Of a DNA stretch of 60,624 nt, positions 54,568-60,624 are shown in pieces. Position numbers and translations under genes: made by a program. This stretch comes from Herminiimonas sp. (GTDB lineage: Bacteria > Pseudomonadota > Gammaproteobacteria > Burkholderiales > Burkholderiaceae_D): assembly GCA_028292265.1 (NCBI GenBank), contig JAQGMR010000016.1, positions 1-60,624 on the forward strand. Reading direction: 5' to 3'. Position 1 is the stretch's first letter, and each line of letters begins with the position of its first letter. The notes under the pieces were generated by a model. That model was not told the DNA's origin and ran no database searches. It was given only the letters and a program-made list of their open reading frames with translations.

Positions 54568-55083
54568 ATGTCCATCGCTGTCTCAGCAATAGTCCGTCCA
54601 TCGCGAATGCTTTTGACGCTGGCAGGCGGCATGGCCATTCTCGTTTGCCTGGGTGGCACAGCGATTGCATTTGGAGGCGTCACTGATCTGCCACGTGCTA
54701 ACCGATTGGTGATCGGCCTGGCGTGCCACATGCTCGCCATCGGCGCATTTTATGCAAGTCTTGAACGCAGAAAAACGTTTCGCCTTGATATTTCCGGACT
54801 CGGTCAAATTCGATTGACGGAATATAGCGGGGTAGCGCCTTGTTCGTCGCCGGAAACATCCCAGCAAGAAGATGCAGCCGTCTTTCGACTAGTGGAAAAT
54901 TCGGTGCTGTGGCCCCATGTACTTGTGGTCCGGCTCGAATCTCCCGGAGGAATGCGTCGTCTGCTAACTATCCTGTCGGATTGCATGGGCGACGAAGAGT
55001 TCAGGGCAGTGTCGGTTGCCTGCCGCTGGATCGCCGCGCACAATATTTGCCCCCCACCATTTGACGCGGCCAAAGTTGACTGA
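54568..55083 (+). CDS. YgfX-like (CptA/DUF1434) membrane protein
   Basis: A 171-aa protein with two N-terminal hydrophobic helices (residues about 14-36 and 45-65) followed by a soluble domain containing FRLDISGLGQIRLTEYSG near 70 and SVLWPHVLVVRLESPGG near 112. This two-helix-plus-beta arrangement and the position just before rpoE are characteristic of the YgfX-like proteins seen in Burkholderiales. Function there is not established; the E. coli protein has been linked to cell division and the succinate-dehydrogenase assembly factor operon. Family placement is from recollection of pattern. Confidence 0.6.
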   Translation: MSIAVSAIVRPSRMLLTLAGGMAILVCLGGTAIAFGGVTDLPRANRLVIGLACHMLAIGAFYASLERRKTFRLDISGLGQIRLTEYSGVAPCSSPETSQQEDAAVFRLVENSVLWPHVLVVRLESPGGMRRLLTILSDCMGDEEFRAVSVACRWIAAHNICPPPFDAAKVD

Positions 55084-55092
55084 GAACAGATT

Positions 55093-55120
55093 GAACTTAA
55101 ATTATTCCACTCAGTCAATA
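55093..55120 (+). promoter_or_regulatory. Candidate RpoE-dependent autoregulatory promoter
   Basis: GAACTT (55093-55098), exactly 16 nt, then TCAATA (55115-55120), 42 nt before the rpoE TTG start. It matches the GAACTT-N16/17-TCnnA pattern of RpoE/AlgU promoters and lies in an AT-rich gap, as expected for positive autoregulation. Confidence 0.7.
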
Positions 55121-55161
55121 CTAAGCCGCGTTCATATTGCCAGACAGCAAGGAAACTGGGT

Positions 55162-55764
55162 TTGACCACAGAACGCGACATTGATCAGCTACTCGTTGTA
55201 CGCGTGCAGCGCGGCGACAAGAAAGCGTTCGAGCTGCTCGTCTCCAAGTATCAACGGAAACTGATGCGGCTCGTTTCGCGACTTGTGCGCGATCAGGCAG
55301 AAGCGGAAGACGTGGTGCAGGAAGCTTTCATCAAGGCGTATCGCGCATTGCCGCAGTTTCGCGGCGACTCAGCGTTCTACACCTGGTTGTATCGCATCGG
55401 CATCAACACCGCTAAAAACTACCTGGTCACGCAAGGCCGCCGTGCGCCGACGTCCACCGAGGCAGACGCAGAGGAAGCAGAAACTTTTGACGATGGAGAG
55501 CACCTAAGAGATATCAACACACCTGAGTCAATGCTGGCGACGAAGCAGATTGCTGAAACCGTGAATGTGGCAATGGATGCACTGCCAGAGGAACTGCGGA
55601 TGGCGATTACATTGCGTGAGATTGAGGGATTAAGCTACGATGAGATCGCTGAAGCCATGGGATGTCCGATCGGAACTGTCCGGAGCCGAATCTTCCGGGC
55701 TCGCGAAGCGATTGCAGAAAAGCTGAGACCGCTACTGGGCACTGCGCTCGATAAACGCTGGTAA
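55162..55764 (+). CDS. rpoE: ECF sigma factor RpoE (AlgU)
   Basis: Envelope-stress sigma factor of 200 aa. The start is TTG at 55162 with AGGAA seven bases upstream. Region 2 runs from LLVVRVQRGDKKAFELLVSK through AEAEDVVQEAFIKAYRALPQ to SAFYTWLYRIGINTAKNYL (residues about 9-94) and region 4 from MAITLREIEGLSYDEIAEAM to GTVRSRIFRAREAI (about 150-190). A spacer of about 35 acidic residues separates them. It is followed by rseA, rseB and mucD, the standard stress operon. Confidence 0.97.
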   Translation: MTTERDIDQLLVVRVQRGDKKAFELLVSKYQRKLMRLVSRLVRDQAEAEDVVQEAFIKAYRALPQFRGDSAFYTWLYRIGINTAKNYLVTQGRRAPTSTEADAEEAETFDDGEHLRDINTPESMLATKQIAETVNVAMDALPEELRMAITLREIEGLSYDEIAEAMGCPIGTVRSRIFRAREAIAEKLRPLLGTALDKRW

Positions 55765-55822
55765 AAAAAGTGGTAATGGCTGGTAAAAAAAGGGATGGAT
55801 CTTTGCTTCGGCGAGGTAATGA

Positions 55823-56500
55823 ATGGACACGATAAAAATGACGCAGGAACAGGTTTCGGCATTTGCCGATGGGGAGTTGAGCGCATCGCAGTCGGAGGCG
55901 GCGCTCGCGAATTTGCGCGCGCCACAAGGGCGTGCGGATTGGGATTTGTATCACCAGATCGGAGATGTTCTTCGATCCGAAGAAACTTCCGGCGGATTAT
56001 CCGCCGGCTTTGCGGCCCGGATGGCGGCACGGCTTGAGGCCGAGCCCACCATCATGGCGCCGGTGATTGACGTAGCGCAGGAACGAAGCCAGCAAAAGAA
56101 CATCGCTCACGGTCTATCGAGCGTTCGCCGGTTTGCCATGCCCGGCGTAGTTGCCGCTGCGATCGCCGCGGTTGCCTTGCTCGGTGGCCCGCAACTGATG
56201 GTTGCCATGAACGGCGCTCCGGCCAAGACGCACCTAACACCGGAACCTTCACAGGCCATGGTGGCATCGGCCAGCCACACCGTCTCGCATGCGTCCGTCA
56301 TCGCCGCATCCGCGCCGATTGAACGCGCAGTTGCCGTTCCGTCCCAGCCAGCACAACCCGCCTCCGGCGGGAAAGAAGTCATGCTTCGTGACGAGGGAAT
56401 GGACGAGTACCTCATGGCACATCAGCGCTTTTCTCCGTCGGTGTATAGCACTGCGCAGTTCGCGCGCTCGGCTACCTTTGCCGAAGATTCAGGCAAATAA
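55823..56500 (+). CDS. rseA: Anti-sigma factor RseA (MucA-like)
   Basis: Single-span inner-membrane anti-sigma factor of 225 aa holding RpoE inactive. The N-terminal sigma-binding domain shows MTQEQVSAFADGELSASQSE near residue 6 and DWDLYHQIGDVLRSEE near 38. The membrane helix lies at about 107-125 (PGVVAAAIAAVALLGG). The periplasmic part is short and Ala/Ser/Pro-rich, ending in a conserved-looking EVMLRDEGMDEYLMAHQRFSP-type segment near 190-210 (RDEGMDEYLMAHQ). DegS/RseP-type cleavage is expected from family knowledge. Confidence 0.93.
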   Translation: MDTIKMTQEQVSAFADGELSASQSEAALANLRAPQGRADWDLYHQIGDVLRSEETSGGLSAGFAARMAARLEAEPTIMAPVIDVAQERSQQKNIAHGLSSVRRFAMPGVVAAAIAAVALLGGPQLMVAMNGAPAKTHLTPEPSQAMVASASHTVSHASVIAASAPIERAVAVPSQPAQPASGGKEVMLRDEGMDEYLMAHQRFSPSVYSTAQFARSATFAEDSGK

Positions 56501-56505
56501 GCGGT

Positions 56506-57522
56506 ATGCGGCGAACCGTTGCCTTAGTCAAAATTGCCTTCGTCCTCTCAAGCCTGATTGTCATTTCGGTCCGCGCCGAAGTCAGTGCGCCTCTCGCCGC
56601 CCAGCGGCGTGAGGCGCAGACACTTCTTAAAAAGATCCAGACCGCCGCACAGAAGCTGAGCTATTCGGGAACCTTCGTCTACCAGCAGGGAAATGAGGTT
56701 CGCACCTCCCGGATCACGCACGTTCTGGAAGGTCGCAACGAACTCGAGAAGCTCGAAGTCCTCGACGGCAAGCCGCGCGAATACCTTCGTAACAATGACG
56801 AGATCATTTGCTATGTACCGGAAAGCCGTACGCTGCTGATAGAGAAACGGGTAACTCGCGATGTGTTTCCGGCGATTCTCGCGGCCAATCCAGCGGACCT
56901 GGCAGCGCACTACGATATCCGCCCCGGAGAGCGCGGCAGGGTCGCAGGATTCGACTCTCAGTCAGTGATCCTTCTTCCGAAAGACGACCTGCGATATGGG
57001 TACAAACTTTGGGCCGAGCGTTCAACGGGTCTTCTTCTGCGCGCACAAACCTTGAATGACAAAAACGACGTCGTCGAGCAGATATCTTTTACCCAAATAG
57101 CAATCGGCAATATCGACAAGAGCCTGGTTCGACCCAGCATTGGGAATACAAAGGGATGGCGCGTCGAGAACGCGGTCATGCGTCCGGTTGACCTCTCAGG
57201 CTGGCATGTGAACTGGGTGCCTCCAGGGTTTAAGAAAATTCAGGAAGTGGGCCGGCTTTTGTCTGACGTCCCGGCGGACGGCCGGAGCGGAAAGCCAGCG
57301 CAGCGGGAAGTTTCGCAGATCGTTTATTCGGACGGGCTTGCGGCTATTTCGATATTTATTGAGCCGGGAAGCCAGGGTCGACAGGAAGGGTCGCTGCAGC
57401 AGGGCGCCATGAACATCGTCGGCAAGCGCCAAGGTGCTTTTTGGCTTACCATTGTTGGCGAAATTCCATCGGCGGCCATACGACAGGTCGCCAACTCCAT
57501 CGAATACAAAGCCCCCAGATAG
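56506..57522 (+). CDS. rseB: Sigma-E regulator RseB (MucB-like)
   Basis: Periplasmic protein of 338 aa that shields RseA from proteolysis and senses lipoprotein/LPS stress. A signal peptide covers about residues 1-24. The LolA-like N-terminal domain shows LSYSGTFVYQQGNEVRTSRI near 48 and YDIRPGERGRVAGFDSQSVI near 128; the C-terminal MucB/RseB domain has DLSGWHVNWVPPGF near 225 and VYSDGLAAISIFIEP near 272. It starts 5 nt after rseA. Confidence 0.95.
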   Translation: MRRTVALVKIAFVLSSLIVISVRAEVSAPLAAQRREAQTLLKKIQTAAQKLSYSGTFVYQQGNEVRTSRITHVLEGRNELEKLEVLDGKPREYLRNNDEIICYVPESRTLLIEKRVTRDVFPAILAANPADLAAHYDIRPGERGRVAGFDSQSVILLPKDDLRYGYKLWAERSTGLLLRAQTLNDKNDVVEQISFTQIAIGNIDKSLVRPSIGNTKGWRVENAVMRPVDLSGWHVNWVPPGFKKIQEVGRLLSDVPADGRSGKPAQREVSQIVYSDGLAAISIFIEPGSQGRQEGSLQQGAMNIVGKRQGAFWLTIVGEIPSAAIRQVANSIEYKAPR

Positions 57523-57529
57523 CGAACTT

Positions 57530-59044
57530 ATGATTACCCGCTCCCCGTTAAAGCCAGCCTTGTCCGCCATCGTACTGGGCGCGGCAAGCATCTTCTTTAC
57601 ACCGGCGGTCTTGTTCCTTGCCCCCGCATCGGCGGTGGCCGCCACGACCGCCACGCCGTCAACACCGGCCGGCCTTCCCGACTTTGCCGACCTGGTAGAG
57701 CGGGTCGGTCCCGCCGTCGTGAACATTCGCACGACCGAACGTGGACGCGCCAGTCAAGCTGTTCCTGGCGGCGAGGACGAGGAGATGCAAGAGTTCTTCC
57801 GACGTTTCTTCGGGGTACCGGTGCCACCGCGTCAAGGTCAGCCAGACCGCACGCCGAAAGGTCGCGGCAAGCCCTCGCCCCAGCAGTCTGAAGAAGAAGT
57901 GCCGCGCGGCGTTGGCTCCGGTTTCATTATCTCGGCTGACGGCTACGTCATGACGAATTCCCATGTCGTCGAAGGCGCGGATGAAGTCTATGTCACGCTA
58001 ACCGACAAGCGGGAATTCAAGGCAAAGATCATCGGCTCGGACAAGCGTACGGACGTTGCTCTGGTCAAGATTGAAGGCAGCAATTTGCCCCGGCTCAACA
58101 TGGGCGACTCCAACCGTATCCGGGCCGGCGAATGGGTGATTGCCATTGGCTCTCCGTTCGGGCTGGACAACACGGTTACGGCTGGCATTGTTTCAGCCAA
58201 GGCACGGGACACCGGCGATTACCTTCCCTTGATTCAAACCGACGTTGCTGTCAATCCGGGCAATTCCGGTGGCCCGCTGATCAACATGCGGGGCGAAGTC
58301 ATTGGCATCAACTCGCAAATCTACAGCCGCTCAGGCGGCTATATGGGGATTTCGTTTGCGGTCCCCATTGACGAAGCCATGCGGGTCTCTGAACAGCTAA
58401 AGAGTAGCGGCCGGGTCACACGTGGCCGCATCGGCGTCCAAATTGGTGAAGTCACCAAGGATGTGGCCGAATCCCTCGGCCTGGCGCGTGCCCAGGGCGC
58501 ACTGGTGCAGCGGGTAGAGCCGGGTGGGCCCGCGGAGAAGGGTGGGGTAGAAGCCGGCGACATTATCGTCAAGTTCAATGGCGCGGCGATTGAGAAGTCG
58601 AGCGACCTTCCCCGGATGGTCGGCAGCACCAAGCCAGGCACGCGTTCAACGGTAACGGTTTGGCGCAAGGGTTCGAATCGCGACCTGAACCTGTCCGTCG
58701 CCGAAATGGAGGCCGACAACAAGGTGGCCAAAAAGGATGAGCGCAAACCGAAGCCGGAACAGGCCGTCAACACGCTTGGCCTTGCGGTGGTCGATTTAAC
58801 TGAATCGCAGAAGAAAGAGCTTCGCCTTGACGGTGGCGTCGTGGTGGAGAATGCGGAAGGCGCTGCTGCCCGTGCCGGCTTGCGTGCCGGGGACATAGTT
58901 CTGCGGCTGAACAACACCGACGTGAAGGATGCAAAGCAGTTCAATGCGCTGGTCTCGAAAGCCGACCCGCGCAAGGCCGCCTTGCTACTTGTGCGTCGAG
59001 GCGATTCGTCACAGTTCGTTCCAATCCGACCGACCGTCCAGTAA
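57530..59044 (+). CDS. mucD: Periplasmic serine endoprotease DegP/MucD
   Basis: HtrA-family periplasmic protease/chaperone of 504 aa. A signal peptide occupies about residues 1-40. The catalytic triad is His in VMTNSHVVEGADEV near 145, Asp in DKRTDVALVKIEG near 175 and Ser in NPGNSGGPLIN near 248. Two PDZ domains follow, at about 285-380 (GALVQRVEPGGPAEKGGVEA) and 405-500 (GGVVVENAEGAAARAGLRAG). The ATG at 57530 is 7 nt after the rseB stop; the open frame upstream lies inside rseB. It belongs to the rpoE operon. Confidence 0.96.
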   Translation: MITRSPLKPALSAIVLGAASIFFTPAVLFLAPASAVAATTATPSTPAGLPDFADLVERVGPAVVNIRTTERGRASQAVPGGEDEEMQEFFRRFFGVPVPPRQGQPDRTPKGRGKPSPQQSEEEVPRGVGSGFIISADGYVMTNSHVVEGADEVYVTLTDKREFKAKIIGSDKRTDVALVKIEGSNLPRLNMGDSNRIRAGEWVIAIGSPFGLDNTVTAGIVSAKARDTGDYLPLIQTDVAVNPGNSGGPLINMRGEVIGINSQIYSRSGGYMGISFAVPIDEAMRVSEQLKSSGRVTRGRIGVQIGEVTKDVAESLGLARAQGALVQRVEPGGPAEKGGVEAGDIIVKFNGAAIEKSSDLPRMVGSTKPGTRSTVTVWRKGSNRDLNLSVAEMEADNKVAKKDERKPKPEQAVNTLGLAVVDLTESQKKELRLDGGVVVENAEGAAARAGLRAGDIVLRLNNTDVKDAKQFNALVSKADPRKAALLLVRRGDSSQFVPIRPTVQ

Positions 59045-59063
59045 GGCGCTGTCGCTTTTGAAT

Positions 59064-59083
59064 CGCGGGCCGCCCGGCCCGCG
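59064..59083 (+). other. Perfect GC-rich hairpin before the glutaredoxin gene
   Basis: CGCGGGCC and GGCCCGCG pair over a GCCC loop, 9 nt upstream of the ATG at 59093. It occupies the place of a ribosome-binding site, none of which is otherwise visible, and could limit read-through from mucD or translation of the next gene. Confidence 0.6.
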
Positions 59084-59092
59084 ACCCGCGCC

Positions 59093-59386
59093 ATGATGCA
59101 GCCGGCCAGATTTTCCGTCCTCAGCCGTTCCTATTGCCACCTGTGCGATGACATGCTGGTTGCGCTCAAGCGCGAGCTTTGTGCACGCCACCCCGCAGAG
59201 AAGCATGAGATTGCGGTGATCGACGTAGATGCCGACCCGGTGCTGCTCGCAAAGTATGACGAACTGGTTCCGGTGCTGCTTGGCGAAGCCCCGGACGGGC
59301 GCCTGATCGAGATATGTCACTACTTCCTCAATCCGGACCGCCTTGCGGAGTTTCTCCGGGGGCCAAGGCTTTCTTCTGCGGCCTAA
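59093..59386 (+). CDS. Glutaredoxin-family thiol protein (DUF836)
   Basis: A 97-aa thioredoxin-fold protein with a CxxC site (SYCHLCDDM, Cys15 and Cys18) and the typical strand pattern (VIDVDADPVLLAKYDELVPV near residue 42-60, with the cis-Pro VPVLL region). The second methionine may be the true start. It lies between mucD and lepA, a placement common in Burkholderiales. Redox partner and function are unknown. Confidence 0.85.
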   Translation: MMQPARFSVLSRSYCHLCDDMLVALKRELCARHPAEKHEIAVIDVDADPVLLAKYDELVPVLLGEAPDGRLIEICHYFLNPDRLAEFLRGPRLSSAA

Positions 59387-59553
59387 GGGCGGCCGCTCCG
59401 GTTTTCCACTGTGAAATCCGGTAAAATGCCGGGTTGCGCCTCAGGCTTGAACTCCGGGTCTGCACTCCTCTGTGACGGGGCGCGCCAGCTTCAAATTACC
59501 TTTCCGTTCCAAGTGCCTTTTTTGGTGCGCCTTCTGGTATTGCCACCCCTTGC

Positions 59554-60624
59554 ATGAAAAACATACGCAATTTTTCCATTATCGCCCACATCGACCACGG
59601 CAAATCGACGCTGGCCGATCGCATCATTCAGCTATGTGGTGGCTTGTCAGACCGCGAGATGGACGCGCAGGTCCTCGACTCGATGGACCTTGAGCGCGAG
59701 CGTGGCATTACCATCAAGGCGCAAACCGCTGCGCTCAGTTACAAGGCGCGCGACGGGCAAATTTACAACCTCAACCTGATCGACACGCCCGGCCATGTTG
59801 ACTTCAGCTATGAAGTCAGTCGATCGCTTTCGGCCTGCGAAGGCGCGCTGCTCGTGGTCGATGCCTCGCAGGGCGTCGAAGCACAAACCGTCGCCAACTG
59901 TTACATGGCGCTGGAACTCGGCGTCGAGGTGGTGCCGGTTCTAAACAAGATCGACTTGCCGTCCGCCGATCCAGACAACGCAATTTCCGAGATCGAAGAA
60001 GTCATCGGCATCGATGCCAGTGAAGCCGTGCACTGTTCGGCCAAAACTGGCCTCGGTGTGCAGGACGTGCTTGAATCGCTCATCGTCAAGGTGCCGCCTC
60101 CAAAAGGCGATCCAGACGCGCTGCTGCAGGCGTTGATCGTCGATTCATGGTTCGACAACTACGTAGGCGTTGTCATGCTGGTGCGAGTCATGAACGGCAC
60201 ACTGCGCCCGAAGGACAAAATACTGCTGATGGCATCCGGTTCCACGCATTTGGTCGAGAGCGTTGGTGTGTTCACGCCCAAATCAATCGGTCGCGAATCC
60301 TTGTCGGCCGGGCAGGTGGGCTTCGTCATTGCCAGCATCAAGGAATTGAAGGCAGCGCGTGTCGGCGACACGCTTACGCACGCCCTGAAACCGGCGGCCA
60401 CGGCACTGCCCGGCTTCAAGGAAATACAACCGCAGGTTTTTGCCGGCCTGTTCCCGGTCGAGGCTAACCAGTACGACGCGCTGCGCGATTCGCTTGAAAA
60501 ACTGAAGCTGAACGACGCGGCCCTGCAGTACGAGCCGGAAGTGTCTCAAGCCCTCGGCTTTGGCTTTCGCTGCGGGTTCCTGGGCCTTCTCCACATGGAG
60601 ATCGTGCAGGAGCGGCTGGAACGC
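59554..60624 (+). CDS. lepA: Elongation factor 4 (LepA), 3'-truncated by window edge
   Basis: Ribosome-associated translational GTPase. The ATG at 59554 opens [20 protein letters not shown] with the P-loop (G1), [14 protein letters not shown] (G2), [16 protein letters not shown] (G3) and VLNKIDLP (G4) following. The frame stays open to the last base, giving 357 codons of a protein that is normally about 600 aa; the domain II and III regions are partly present ([20 protein letters not shown] at the end is the LepA-specific block). lepB is expected next, outside the window. Confidence 0.97.
   Translation, partial: MKNIRNFSIIAHIDHGKSTLADRIIQLCGGLSDREMDAQVLDSMDLERERGITIKAQTAALSYKARDGQIYNLNLIDTPGHVDFSYEVSRSLSACEGALLVVDASQGVEAQTVANCYMALELGVEVVPVLNKIDLPSADPDNAISEIEEVIGIDASEAVHCSAKTGLGVQDVLESLIVKVPPPKGDPDALLQALIVDSWFDNYVGVVMLVRVMNGTLRPKDKILLMASGSTHLVESVGVFTPKSIGRESLSAGQVGFVIASIKELKAARVGDTLTHALKPAATALPGFKEIQPQVFAGLFPVEANQYDALRDSLEKLKLNDAALQYEPEVSQALGFGFRCGFLGLLHMEIVQERLER

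Noticed and set aside
57521..57560. GAACTT just before mucD as an RpoE-type promoter
   Set aside because: The spacer would run through the start codon and the -10 part (GTTAAA) does not fit; transcript would start inside the gene.
1..60624. tRNA genes or CRISPR arrays
   Set aside because: No cloverleaf-type T-arm sequence in an intergenic region and no regularly spaced 25-40-bp repeats; the only tandem repeats have 12- or 15-bp units without spacers.

Overview
The window is chromosomal DNA from a high-GC betaproteobacterium, most likely Burkholderiales and probably Oxalobacteraceae (Herbaspirillum / Noviherbaspirillum / Massilia relatives). The inference rests on conserved gene order: rne divergent from rluC, then gph, a Rieske gene, sppA, maf, yceD-rpmF-plsX-fabH-fabD-fabG-acpP-fabF, and rpoE-rseA-rseB-mucD-glutaredoxin-lepA. 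No rRNA, tRNA, CRISPR array, prophage or intact insertion sequence was recognised.

Positions 1-33591 are an exopolysaccharide (EPS) locus. A long leftward series (33591 down to 14189) carries wcaJ (initiating sugar-phosphate transferase), manC, galU, galE, gmd, fcl, a Wzy-like polymerase, a Wzx-like flippase, a GT4, two GT2s, a fused GT4-GT4 protein, a polysaccharide deacetylase and an acyltransferase-3/SGNH protein. The left end is mostly rightward: phosphomannomutase (cut by the window edge), a FemAB-like GNAT, a GMC flavin oxidoreductase, two tandem GH16 lipoproteins and a secreted parallel beta-helix protein. These face a WecG/CpsF-type transferase and another GT4. A weak methyltransferase, a small cupin and a DUF3995 membrane protein lie between the two halves. 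Together the genes predict a Wzx/Wzy-type polymer made from GDP-mannose/GDP-fucose and UDP-glucose/galactose, with acyl decoration and dedicated secreted polymer-cleaving enzymes. Export genes (wza/wzc type) are not in view and may lie to the left.

Positions 34014-47796 are housekeeping: a group II truncated haemoglobin, rmuC, moeA, moaA, rne, rluC, gph, a Rieske protein, an SppA-like protease, a tetrapyrrole-methylase-fold methyltransferase and maf. Positions 47885-54520 are the fatty-acid/phospholipid cluster. Positions 54568-60624 are the envelope-stress operon (ygfX-like, rpoE, rseA, rseB, mucD), a glutaredoxin-like gene and the start of lepA.

The most interesting signals are regulatory or structural. 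Both GH16 genes carry the same spaced element (GGAACTA-N17-TCAGA), which resembles the RpoE/AlgU promoter class, and rpoE has a GAACTT-N16-TCAA element of its own. A seven-unit 12-bp repeat abuts the GT4-GT4 start codon and supplies its ribosome-binding site; that gene also has an internal ribosome-binding site and ATG exactly at the domain junction. PlsX carries a pentapeptide-repeat tail. The rne leader has a perfect 10-bp stem-loop. Two GGGGTAAT palindromes precede the first GH16 gene.
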